Of a stretch of 64,000 nucleotides of DNA, positions 56,957-64,000 are shown in pieces. The DNA comes from Pseudomonas brassicacearum (GTDB taxonomy: Bacteria > Pseudomonadota > Gammaproteobacteria > Pseudomonadales > Pseudomonadaceae). A model generated the notes under the pieces. That model was given only the letters and a program-made list of their open reading frames with translations, made no database searches and was not told the DNA's origin. The position numbers and the translations under genes were made by a program. Location of the stretch: assembly GCF_009601685.2 (NCBI RefSeq), contig NZ_CP045701.2, positions 6,262,001-6,326,000 on the forward strand. The letters are read 5' to 3'. Numbering within the stretch: the stretch's first letter is position 1; every line of letters starts with the position of its first letter.

Positions 56957-57622
56957 ATGTCGCGTCACCTGTTTTTGTTCCTGTGCATGGCTTGCTCCAC
57001 GGTCCAGGCCGTTGAAAAAACCAACGCAAACGATGCCCACGATCTGGCTTACAGCCTGGGCGCCAGCCTCGGCGAACGCCTGCGCCAGGACGTGCCGGAC
57101 CTGCAGATCAAAGCCTTGGTCGAAGGCTTGCAACAGGCCTACCTGGGCAAGCCGCTGGCCCTCAAGGATGAGCGCATCGAACAGATCCTGGCCGAGCACC
57201 AGGCACAACTGAATTCGCAATCGACATCGCCGCAGATCGAAGCCGCGTTGAAAACGGAGCAGACATTTCTCAACGAAGAAAAGAACCGGCCCGGCGTCCA
57301 GCAACTTGCAGACGGCATCCTGCTGACCGAAATCAAGCCAGGCCACGGCGCGAAGGCCGGCCCGCACGGCAAGGTCCAGGTGCTGTATACCGGTCGACTG
57401 CCGGACGGCACCGTATTCGACTCAAACCGCCAGGCGCAGTGGTTCAACCTCGACAGCGTGATTGACGGCTGGCGCAGTGCATTGCCGCAAATGCCGGTAG
57501 GCGCAAAATGGCGCCTGGTGATTCCGTCGACCCTGGCCTATGGCGCCGAAGGGGCGGGAGATGTGATCCCGCCGTTCACGCCATTGGTGTTTGAAATCGA
57601 ATTGCTGGGCGCGACGACCTGA
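56957..57622 (+). CDS. FKBP-type peptidyl-prolyl isomerase, exported
   Basis: A 221-residue protein with a signal peptide (MSRHLFLFLCMACSTVQA). A dimerisation domain follows (about 20-105, DLAYSLGASLGERL), then the FKBP domain (about 115-221): VQVLYTGRLPDGTVFDS, and GAEGAGDVIPPFTPLVFEIE at the end. It folds periplasmic proteins, by family similarity to FkpA/FklB. I chose ATG 56957 because it starts the signal peptide. Confidence 0.92.
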   Translation: MSRHLFLFLCMACSTVQAVEKTNANDAHDLAYSLGASLGERLRQDVPDLQIKALVEGLQQAYLGKPLALKDERIEQILAEHQAQLNSQSTSPQIEAALKTEQTFLNEEKNRPGVQQLADGILLTEIKPGHGAKAGPHGKVQVLYTGRLPDGTVFDSNRQAQWFNLDSVIDGWRSALPQMPVGAKWRLVIPSTLAYGAEGAGDVIPPFTPLVFEIELLGATT

Positions 57623-57632
57623 TGCCGGCCCA

Positions 57633-57666
57633 ATAAAAAACGGTGCGCAATGCGCACCGTTTTTTC
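57633..57666. terminator. Bidirectional terminator between fkl-like gene and algQ
   Basis: ACGGTGCGCAATGCGCACCGT is a strong hairpin with A-run before and T-run after, so it stops transcripts from both sides. Confidence 0.9.
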
Positions 57667-57681
57667 ATGACTGCGAAACCC

Positions 57682-58140
57682 TCAGGCCTGGACCGCGTCT
57701 TCTGCCTTGTGAGCGGTGTGCAGCACTTCGATCAGGCAGTCTTCCAGTTCGAAACGTTCGTGCAGCAAGCCGCCCAGCTCCTTGAATTTTTCCGCTACGC
57801 ACTTGCCTTCATCGCACAGGTCGTTGAACGCCAGCAGCTTTTCGGTAATGACGTCGATGCGCGGGTAGATCTGCTCGGCGAGCTCCAGGCCGCGCTTATC
57901 GTTGAAGGCCTTGGCCTCGCCCGTCAGTTGTTCGTAGATCTCGAAATGCCCGGCAGACACATAGTCGACCAGCACACCGCAGAACTCCTGCAAGGGTTTG
58001 CGGCTTTCGCCCAGCGCTTCAGGCCTGTCGCCGAGGGCATCATAGGCTCGAACCAGTTCGTGACGCTCCTGCAGCCAGCGATCGATCAGCAGATGCACCC
58101 CACCCCAGCGTTCCTGAGCATTCTGACAACTTTCGAGCAT
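57682..58140 (-). CDS. algQ: Anti-sigma70 factor AlgQ/Rsd
   Basis: A 152-residue helical protein of the Rsd/AlgQ family, which binds sigma70 region 4 and shifts polymerase to other sigma factors; in P. aeruginosa it affects alginate and siderophores. The start [20 protein letters not shown] and the middle [20 protein letters not shown] are typical. ATG 58140. It is in the algP-algQ-dsbB-hem region. Confidence 0.94.
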   Translation of the reverse strand: MLESCQNAQERWGGVHLLIDRWLQERHELVRAYDALGDRPEALGESRKPLQEFCGVLVDYVSAGHFEIYEQLTGEAKAFNDKRGLELAEQIYPRIDVITEKLLAFNDLCDEGKCVAEKFKELGGLLHERFELEDCLIEVLHTAHKAEDAVQA

Positions 58141-58314
58141 GGTGATTTCTTCCCTTGTGAGTCATGCCACTCGCAGCCTGTGCACGCCTGATGATCAGGG
58201 ACAAGCCAGACATAACATGAGCGAGCGGCACAATTCCAATAACACGTGCGGGCCAGATTATGCCCGCACGACAATGGCTTCAAGGTACGCAGGAGATAAA
58301 GTTCATACAAGTGT

Positions 58315-58857
58315 TTAATCCAGGGCCCGGACCACCTGCGGCGTATCGCCGCTGAGCGGTCGTACCAGAGCACTCCAGGCAAGGCGCAGCAGCAGATAGG
58401 TCATCGCGCTGGACACCGCGAGAAAAAACAACAGGCTCCATTCGGGGACGCTCAGGTCGAACAGCGTCCAGGTGACATTCGCGCAGTCCACCGCTCCGTC
58501 CAGGACGCGATGCACGGCCCCCCACCAGGAATCTGCCCTCTGCAACTGCGCAATACAATCAGGTACCGGTTCGAAGGAAGCGCTCTGCACCAGAACCTGA
58601 CGCCATGCCAGGACCATTCCCACCGACGCAAAAACCAACCCCATCGCCCCGTAGCAAATGCTGCCTCTTTGACCTGGGCCATGTACGCAGGCCACGAGGC
58701 CAGTCACCAGGAACAGCATCAGACACAACCGCTGCAACACGCACAGGCTGCAAGGTGTCAGACCGACTGCATATTCCAGGTAGCTGGCTATGCCCAAAGC
58801 CAGGGCTGCGGCGATGGAAGCCATGAGAAACAAGAAGCGTGAGCTGGCCAAAGACAT
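58315..58857 (-). CDS. dsbB: Disulfide bond formation protein DsbB (DsbH type)
   Basis: A 180-residue inner-membrane protein with four helices. The first cysteine pair is CSLCVLQRL (about residues 36-39), and a second pair lies in PDCIAQLQRADSWW and DCANVTWTLF. It passes electrons from DsbA to ubiquinone. ATG 58857. It follows the algQ gene on the same strand; the gap between contains no strong terminator. Confidence 0.92.
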   Translation of the reverse strand: MSLASSRFLFLMASIAAALALGIASYLEYAVGLTPCSLCVLQRLCLMLFLVTGLVACVHGPGQRGSICYGAMGLVFASVGMVLAWRQVLVQSASFEPVPDCIAQLQRADSWWGAVHRVLDGAVDCANVTWTLFDLSVPEWSLLFFLAVSSAMTYLLLRLAWSALVRPLSGDTPQVVRALD

Positions 58858-59313
58858 GGCGGTTCCGTAACAAAAGAGACAAGCAGTTACGGTAGAGGAA
58901 AGCCCTTGGGCCTTTCAAGGCAGGCCCGCGCAGACACTTCACCAGGGATGTAGGGAAATCCCGACAAGCCAAAGAGGATTCAGCGCGATGGGCTGTAGGA
59001 CTTTACTAATGGCGTGACCAAAGCCCCTAAAACGGACCGGTGCTCGTCCCCTCTCTTTCGAGGTTTACACACACCTGTGGCAAGCAAGCTTGCTCCCGCC
59101 GGGCTGCATGCAGGACCTGTGTAGCTGTGTAGCTGTGTAGCTGTGTAGCTGTGTAGGAGCTGTCGAGTGCAACGAGGCTGCGATCTTTCCAAAGACACTT
59201 GAATCTCAAGCGAAAGATCAAAAGATCAAAAGATCAAAAGATCGCAGCCTTCGGCAGCTCCTACAGGGTATCAGCCGAGCGAGAGCAAGCGCCCTCTCCA
59301 CAATTATGCCCTC
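58858..59313. other. 456-base gap holding a composite repeat
   Basis: No gene is seen. From about 59075 to 59303 the gap is filled by repeats: a partial REP-like stretch (TGTGGCAAGCAAGCTTGCTC), a tandem array, a family A element and an outer GAGCGAGAGCAAGCGCCCTC end like that at 37539. The first 200 bases show nothing I can name. Confidence 0.6.
59117..59268 (+). repeat. Family A inverted repeat with two 8-bp tandem arrays
   Basis: The left end is an 8-bp unit CTGTGTAG repeated five times (59117-59156). Then comes the family A body (GAGCTGTCGAGTGCAACGAG, the loop CACTTGAATCTCAAGCG) and the 8-bp unit GATCAAAA three times (59216-59239). The right arm is AGATCGCAGCCTTCGGCAGC. Same family as 6507, 11941, 39355 and others. 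Confidence 0.9.
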
Positions 59314-60561
59314 TCAGGTGGACAACACCTGGGCCGGAACCGGCAACGGCGCGGCCAGCAGGCGCTCGTCCAGCAGCCCCAACCCCTCCTGGAACAACTG
59401 GTTGCTGCGCTCGGCATCCCCCAGTTGCGCCAGCAATCGCGCCAGTTCAGCACAGGCTTCGGGATTGCGTTGGACGCGCAAGCTGCTTTCCAGGTAATCC
59501 CGCGCCTTGCCCCACAAGCTGTTCTGCAGGCATAGACGCCCCAGGGTCAGCAGCAGGCTTGGATCGGCCGGGTGATCCTTGAGCCAGCCTTCGGCCATTT
59601 GCAGTTGGCGGATCGGATCATTGCCACGAACCAAGCCGTACAGGCGCGCCAGATGGCTGTCGTAGTGACGCTTGAGCGCTCCTCGCAGCACCTCTTCGGC
59701 CTCGACCTGGGCGCCCAACTGGCGCAACTGCTCGGCATAGGCCAGCACCAACGCCGACTCCTGGCGCTGCGCGGAGGTCAATTGTTGCCAGGCGCGATTG
59801 AGCGACTGCAAACCGACGCTGCCGTCCTCCTCACGATGGGCTGCCAGGGTGAGGTTTTCGCCCCAGGCGCGACGCTCCAATTCAGCCAGTTCAGCCGGCG
59901 GCAGGACCTTGTCCTTGCGCAGCTCCGGCAACAGCCGGATCACCGCCGACCAGTCGCCGCGTTGCTGATGCAGTCGTTGCAGTTGGCGCAAGACCTGGGC
60001 GTTATGGGGATGGCGCTCATGCATGGCCTGCAGCGTGCTCAACGCACCGTCCGTGTCGCCTCGGTCCGTCTGCAATTGCGCATGCGTCAGGGCAATGGCC
60101 AGTTCCGCCTGGGGCTGACGCTCCAGGGCGCGCTCCAGCAAACTGTCGCTCTGTTCGTAAAGACCTTGTTCGTTGGCCGCACGGGCGGCACCGAGGTAAT
60201 ACAGCAGCGGCTGGCGCTCGGCTTCGGCGGCACGATGCAGGTGCCGCTGGGCACTGGCCCAGCGTCCTTCGGCCAGGTCCAACTGGCCGTGCTCGATCGC
60301 CACTTGCACCCGACGGCTGCGGTTGCGCCGCGACCACGGGTTGACCACGCCACTGGACGTGGTCACCAGCCCGATCAGTGCCCTCAGGCCTCGCCACACC
60401 AGCCAGAGCACCGCCACCAGCGCCAGGGTGACCCACAGGCCGGCTTCATAACGGAAGTTCTTGTACGCCACCAACACGTAACCCGAATGCTCGGCAATCG
60501 CCACGCCCAGCAAACCGGCGGCAGCGATGACCACGAACAGAATCACGTAGAGACGCTTCAT
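59314..60561 (-). CDS. hemY: HemY, membrane protein with TPR region
   Basis: A 415-residue inner-membrane protein: two N-terminal helices (about residues 1-65) and a HemY_N domain, then TPR-like repeats toward the C-terminus (about 100-400). It is conserved with heme genes but its biochemical role is uncertain; it is not the oxidase of the same name in Bacillus. ATG 60561 overlaps the stop of the hemX part by four bases (ATGA). Confidence 0.92.
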   Translation of the reverse strand: MKRLYVILFVVIAAAGLLGVAIAEHSGYVLVAYKNFRYEAGLWVTLALVAVLWLVWRGLRALIGLVTTSSGVVNPWSRRNRSRRVQVAIEHGQLDLAEGRWASAQRHLHRAAEAERQPLLYYLGAARAANEQGLYEQSDSLLERALERQPQAELAIALTHAQLQTDRGDTDGALSTLQAMHERHPHNAQVLRQLQRLHQQRGDWSAVIRLLPELRKDKVLPPAELAELERRAWGENLTLAAHREEDGSVGLQSLNRAWQQLTSAQRQESALVLAYAEQLRQLGAQVEAEEVLRGALKRHYDSHLARLYGLVRGNDPIRQLQMAEGWLKDHPADPSLLLTLGRLCLQNSLWGKARDYLESSLRVQRNPEACAELARLLAQLGDAERSNQLFQEGLGLLDERLLAAPLPVPAQVLST

Positions 60562-61691
60562 GGCGTGGCCTCCTGCGCGCCGGGCGCGGGCAGCGGCTTG
60601 ACCGACTCCTGGGCATTGAGGTTGCGGCGCTCAAGGTAAGCCTGGACGCTGCTCAGCGTGCCCGTCAGGTCCGGGGTGACCACCGTCACCGGCTGCTTGG
60701 ACAGCTCGACCACGCGCTCAAGCATGATCTTGCTTTGCGGGTTGTCCTGGTTGAAGTTGTTCTTCAATACGTCCCGAGCCTCGGTCAGCGCCTGGGTGTA
60801 GACCGATGCCTGACCATTGAGGGCGGCCCATTGCGCCTGCTCCAGCGCCAGGCTCAAGGCCAGGCGCACTTGCACAAGGCTTTGCCCGGCCAGTAGCGGA
60901 CGGACGTTCTCATCGGCGTTGAAGTCGATACGGATATAGCGCGAGATCTGCTCCCACCACTGCGCCCAACGACTGGCGCCATCGCCGTCGGCGGTCAGGC
61001 CCAGCAGGGATTCACCGCGGTCCTTGTACTCGGGCGCCAGCTCGGTCAGTTCCAGGACCTGGTCACGCAAGGCACCCAGTTGCAGGAACAGCCCGGTACG
61101 ATCCGGTTGCTCGGTGCTGCGCAACGCGGCGAGGGTCTTGGCCAGTTGCTCGCGGGCGGCGAACGAGCCGGGGTCGTTCTGCTCGCGCAGGATTTCGTCA
61201 GCCCCCTGGACCAGCGCCTGGGCACTGTTGATGTCCTGCAGGGCGGAAAGACGCAGGCTGGCCAGGCGCAACAAGTGCTCGGCCTCGGCCAGGCGCCAAT
61301 CCTTGCGACTGGCACCGAGCACGGTTTCCAGGCGCTGGTTCAGGTGCTGCTGGTCACTTTGCAACTGGGCCACCAGGCGCCGCCGCTCCTCCAGCTCTTC
61401 GGCCGGGGGCAATTGCGCCAGGCGTTCACTCAGGCGTTGCTCGTTGAGCTTGAGGGTCTGGGCCTGGTCATTCAGCGCCTGGACCTGGGCGGACTGCTGC
61501 TGGTTATTGGTTTGCAGGTGACGCACCTGCCACACACCCCAACCGCCCACGGCCACGCCGGCGGCCCCGAGCAGCAATGCAACAATGGCCAACCCGTTGC
61601 CGCGACGCGGCGCCATCGGGGGCGGAGTTTCAACCGGCGCATCGATCGCTGGCTGGTCTAGATCTTCTTTTGGCAAGGCTGTTTCGCTCAC
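60558..61691 (-). CDS. hemX: Possible separate HemX product from an internal GTG start
   Basis: Within the fused frame, GTG at 61691 is preceded by AAAGGA with seven bases between. It would give a 377-residue HemX alone ([16 protein letters not shown] start, membrane helix about residues 31-52, then coiled coil). Its ending overlaps hemY by four bases. Both a fused and a free form are possible. This entry records the alternative product. Confidence 0.5.
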   Translation of the reverse strand: MSETALPKEDLDQPAIDAPVETPPPMAPRRGNGLAIVALLLGAAGVAVGGWGVWQVRHLQTNNQQQSAQVQALNDQAQTLKLNEQRLSERLAQLPPAEELEERRRLVAQLQSDQQHLNQRLETVLGASRKDWRLAEAEHLLRLASLRLSALQDINSAQALVQGADEILREQNDPGSFAAREQLAKTLAALRSTEQPDRTGLFLQLGALRDQVLELTELAPEYKDRGESLLGLTADGDGASRWAQWWEQISRYIRIDFNADENVRPLLAGQSLVQVRLALSLALEQAQWAALNGQASVYTQALTEARDVLKNNFNQDNPQSKIMLERVVELSKQPVTVVTPDLTGTLSSVQAYLERRNLNAQESVKPLPAPGAQEATP

Positions 61692-62474
61692 GTATCCATC
61701 CTTTGCATTAGAAAACGGCACGCAGTGGTCCCGTAATGCCGCCAGCAAAGCCGCGGCATTGGCGCCACGACAATCCACAACAGTTCGGGCCCCGGCGGCA
61801 CGCGCCATCTCGGCAACCCTTGGGCTTGGAACAAACAACGGTAACCGCGCCAAGGCCGGCCACGCATCGCCGGCCAGCCGCTGCAGATGCTCGAAGCCCT
61901 GCCCACTGCTGACCACCAGGGCATTCAAGCGTTCCGCTTCGACTTTCGCCAGTAACGCCCCTTCGCCGTAATGGGGCAAGTGGCGGCGGTACAATTCCAG
62001 ATAATCGACACTAGCACCTTGCTCGCGCAAACGCTCTGCCAGCAAGCCACGCCCACCTTCGCCCCGCACGATCAAAACCTTGGGGTCGGGCCGCGCGACT
62101 GCCTGGCGCAAGACCAAGTGCTCCAGCAAGGCTTCGCTGTCATCGCCGTTATCGGGATAAAACACTGTGAGGCCGGCATCGACGAGGATCTGTCCGGTGG
62201 CCGCGCCCACGCTGAACCATGGTTGGTCTGGAGGCTGGGGCCAGTATTGGCGCAGCAGCTCGACACACAGACGTGCGGCAGGTTTGCTGACCACGATCAC
62301 GGCAGAGTATTGGTCCAGCGCCTGGAGTATCGCCCGCCCGGCATCGGACAGCGGGACCGGCTCGATATCCAGCAAGGGCAGGCTGCTGCTATAGACCCCC
62401 GCTTCGGCCAGGACCGCCGCCAGCGCAGACGACTCGTCTGCCGGCCGGGTGAGCAACAGCCGCCAGCCCGTCAC
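60558..62474 (-). CDS. hemD: Fused uroporphyrinogen-III synthase HemD and membrane protein HemX
   Basis: One open frame of 638 codons joins two proteins usually separate. Residues about 1-250 are HemD ([20 protein letters not shown], then [20 protein letters not shown]), the synthase that closes and inverts hydroxymethylbilane to uroporphyrinogen III. Residues about 262-638 are HemX: a cytosolic tail, one helix ([20 protein letters not shown]) and a long periplasmic coiled coil. Likely start GTG 62474, overlapping the hemC stop (GTGA). No stop codon separates the parts. A GTG with its own binding site lies at the join. Confidence 0.85.
   Translation of the reverse strand: MTGWRLLLTRPADESSALAAVLAEAGVYSSSLPLLDIEPVPLSDAGRAILQALDQYSAVIVVSKPAARLCVELLRQYWPQPPDQPWFSVGAATGQILVDAGLTVFYPDNGDDSEALLEHLVLRQAVARPDPKVLIVRGEGGRGLLAERLREQGASVDYLELYRRHLPHYGEGALLAKVEAERLNALVVSSGQGFEHLQRLAGDAWPALARLPLFVPSPRVAEMARAAGARTVVDCRGANAAALLAALRDHCVPFSNAKDGYVSETALPKEDLDQPAIDAPVETPPPMAPRRGNGLAIVALLLGAAGVAVGGWGVWQVRHLQTNNQQQSAQVQALNDQAQTLKLNEQRLSERLAQLPPAEELEERRRLVAQLQSDQQHLNQRLETVLGASRKDWRLAEAEHLLRLASLRLSALQDINSAQALVQGADEILREQNDPGSFAAREQLAKTLAALRSTEQPDRTGLFLQLGALRDQVLELTELAPEYKDRGESLLGLTADGDGASRWAQWWEQISRYIRIDFNADENVRPLLAGQSLVQVRLALSLALEQAQWAALNGQASVYTQALTEARDVLKNNFNQDNPQSKIMLERVVELSKQPVTVVTPDLTGTLSSVQAYLERRNLNAQESVKPLPAPGAQEATP
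61689..61704 (-). promoter_or_regulatory. Internal ribosome binding site and GTG at the hemD/hemX join
   Basis: AAAGGATGGATACGTG on the minus strand: AAGGA, seven bases, GTG. It stands inside the HemD C-terminal coding sequence. Confidence 0.55.
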
Positions 62475-63412
62475 GTGTGGCCGGCCTCGCCATAGACCGC
62501 CTTGAGAATATCGGCGGCGCCCTGGCTCAACAGGTCTTCGGCCACACGCACGCCCAACGCCTCGGCATCCTGGCGCGGCGCCCGGGCGTCGGCGCTGAGC
62601 AGCCGGCCACCGTTGGGATCCCCCACCAGACCCCGCAACCAGACCTGTTCGCCTTCGAGCACGGCGTAACAGGCGATCGGCACCTGGCAACCGCCATTGA
62701 GGTGTTTGTTGAGGGCGCGTTCGGCGAACACCCGCGTGGCGGTATCTTCATGGTGCAACGGCGCCAGCAAGGCGTGGATTTCGCTGTCGGCGCTGCGGCA
62801 CTCGATACCCACCGCCCCTTGCCCACCAGCCGGCAGGCTGTCGTCGACGCCGATGGCCGAGGTGATGCGATCTTCAAAGCCCAGGCGAATCAGGCCGGCG
62901 GCGGCGAGGATGATCGCGTCGTACTCACCAGCATCGAGCTTGGCCAGGCGTGTATTGACGTTACCGCGCAGGAAACGGATTTGCAGATCCGGACGGCGCG
63001 TCAGCAACTGTGCCTGGCGGCGCAGGCTGGAAGTGCCGACCACACTGCCGGCAGGCAATGCTTCAAGACTGGAAAACGTGTTGGAAACGAACGCATCGCG
63101 TGGGTCTTCCCGCTCGCAGATGCAAAAAAGGCCCAGGCCTTCGGGGAAGTCCATGGGCACATCTTTCATCGAATGCACGGCGATGTCGGCTTCGTTGTCC
63201 AGCAACGCGGTCTCCAGTTCCTTGACGAACAGGCCCTTGCCGCCGATCTTCGACAGCGGCGAGTCCAGCAGCTTGTCACCGCGACTGACCATGGGCACCA
63301 GGGTCACGATCAGGCCGGGATGGGCGGCTTCCAGGCGGGCTTTGACGTATTCGGCCTGCCAGAGGGCCAAGGCACTTTTACGGGTGGCGATGCGGATCTC
63401 GCGAGGGGACAT
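62471..63412 (-). CDS. hemC: Porphobilinogen deaminase (hydroxymethylbilane synthase)
   Basis: A 313-residue enzyme joining four porphobilinogens. It starts [20 protein letters not shown] and has [19 protein letters not shown], where the first cysteine holds the dipyrromethane cofactor. ATG 63412. Its stop overlaps the hemD GTG by four bases. It lies next to algR, the same order as in P. aeruginosa. Confidence 0.95.
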   Translation of the reverse strand: MSPREIRIATRKSALALWQAEYVKARLEAAHPGLIVTLVPMVSRGDKLLDSPLSKIGGKGLFVKELETALLDNEADIAVHSMKDVPMDFPEGLGLFCICEREDPRDAFVSNTFSSLEALPAGSVVGTSSLRRQAQLLTRRPDLQIRFLRGNVNTRLAKLDAGEYDAIILAAAGLIRLGFEDRITSAIGVDDSLPAGGQGAVGIECRSADSEIHALLAPLHHEDTATRVFAERALNKHLNGGCQVPIACYAVLEGEQVWLRGLVGDPNGGRLLSADARAPRQDAEALGVRVAEDLLSQGAADILKAVYGEAGHT

Positions 63413-63549
63413 GGATCAATCCGTACTTAAAAGATACGGCAGATAATAACAGCTCAGCCAAAACCGCTTTGATTTGAATCACGACCCCAAGGCCTCCCTG
63501 GCCGTCAAATCCTCGAAATCAAACACATCGAACGCCTTGGACCGCCGTA

Positions 63550-64000
63550 TCAAAGCTGCTGCATCATCTTGCGCACGCCGGCCACGTGTCGCCGGCTGAC
63601 AATCAGCGCATCGCCATTGAGCCCCTTGAGGAACAGTTGGAAATGTCCAAGGGGGGTGCGTTGCAAACGCTCGATACGCTCGCGGGCCACGAGGGCGTTG
63701 CGGTGGATGCGTACGAAACGTTCGCCGAACTCGTCCTCGAGGGCCTTGAGGGGCTCATCCAGCAACACCTCGCCACTCTCATGGCGCAAGGTCACGTATT
63801 TGTGGTCGGCAATGAAGTAGACCACTTGGTTCAACGGGATCAGCTCGATGCCTTTGCGGGTACGCGCACTGATGTGACTACGCGGGCCGCTGCCGCTTTC
63901 GGCGGCCGGACGGGTCAGTGCCGCCAGTTGTACCCGGTTGGGCCGCTCGGCCTTGCGCAAGGCGTCGAGCAACGCCTCGGCCGTCACCGGCTTGACCAGG
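63550..64000 (-). CDS. algR: Response regulator AlgR (C-terminal part, start beyond the window)
   Basis: The last 150 codons are present. The receiver domain's end (LVKPVTAEALLDALRKA) is followed by a LytTR DNA-binding domain (about IELIPLNQVVYFIADHKYVT, then FVRIHRNALVARERIERLQR). AlgR controls alginate, twitching and virulence genes in P. aeruginosa. The start lies beyond 64000. The neighbouring hemC supports AlgR over other LytTR regulators. Confidence 0.92.
   Translation of the reverse strand, partial: LVKPVTAEALLDALRKAERPNRVQLAALTRPAAESGSGPRSHISARTRKGIELIPLNQVVYFIADHKYVTLRHESGEVLLDEPLKALEDEFGERFVRIHRNALVARERIERLQRTPLGHFQLFLKGLNGDALIVSRRHVAGVRKMMQQL

Noticed and set aside
59572..60639. 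Long plus-strand frame opposite hemY
   Set aside because: Shadow frame; hemY is in the correct place and overlaps hemX by ATGA.

Overview
The window is a stretch of chromosome from a Pseudomonas, most probably of the P. fluorescens complex. Three things point there: the high GC content; a gene order that matches from memory the P. aeruginosa argA-argE ... gcvT-iron ABC-pepP/ubiH-zapA-6S RNA ... glpT-ubiD-rho-trxA-ppx-ppk-hemB ... algP-algQ-dsbB-hemYXDC-algR segment; and intergenic REP-type palindromes of the kind found in P. fluorescens. There is no prophage, transposase, CRISPR array, rRNA or tRNA. This is almost entirely core genome.

Layout. 1-3.5 kb: arginine synthesis (argA cut by the window edge, argE) and a divergent CYTH/CHAD triphosphatase. 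3.6-8.6 kb: an Lrp-type regulator with a divergent small ACT-like protein, an isolated GspE-type ATPase, an SPFH/NfeD membrane pair and a DUF2388 protein. 8.6-13.3 kb: gcvH-gcvT and an iron importer (permease and binding protein, no ATPase). 13.3-19.5 kb: a reverse ubiquinone operon (ygfB-like, pepP, ubiH, second hydroxylase) facing a forward zapB-like/zapA/6S RNA/ygfA unit. 19.5-25.5 kb: a tiny membrane protein, an EVE protein, the three-gene HlyD-RbbA-permease exporter and a FliL-like protein. 25.6-33.6 kb: quinone reductase, glpT, chaC, then reverse reductase-ubiD, rho with a structured leader, and trxA. 33.7-37.5 kb: a FadR-type regulator and polar amino acid ABC transporter, lying between trxA and ppx, which I recall as neighbours in P. 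aeruginosa. 37.8-42.8 kb: ppx and ppk convergent, then hemB. 43-48.1 kb: DedA, fatty acid hydroxylase, elbB, YaiI and a cytochrome c/FTR1 iron permease. 48.4-51.8 kb: four envelope genes (COG3014 lipoprotein, YcfL-like, LpoB, CsgG/LpoB-like). 51.9-58.9 kb: LysE, MscS-like, ABC-F, algP, FKBP, algQ and dsbB. 59.3-64 kb: hemC-hemD/hemX-hemY with tight overlaps, and the LytTR end of algR.

Functional links. Tetrapyrrole synthesis (hemB, hemC, hemD, hemX, hemY), ubiquinone synthesis (ubiH, a second hydroxylase, ubiD with a coupled flavin/iron-sulfur reductase), polyphosphate turnover (ppx, ppk, a CYTH/CHAD triphosphatase), iron uptake (two systems) and envelope maintenance (LpoB cluster, DedA, RbbA exporter, DsbB) dominate.

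The most distinctive non-gene content is a family of seven intergenic inverted-repeat elements (about 105-160 bp). Several carry short tandem expansions (11-bp GTGTAGGAGCT-type, 8-bp CTGTGTAG and 8-bp GATCAAAA units). Two other palindrome families (REP/REPIN) are also present. The best leads are these expansions, the continuous hemD-hemX frame with an internal GTG start, the rho leader, the LpoB plus non-lipidated partner, and the ACT-like orphan beside the Lrp regulator. I see no clear undescribed multi-gene system here.
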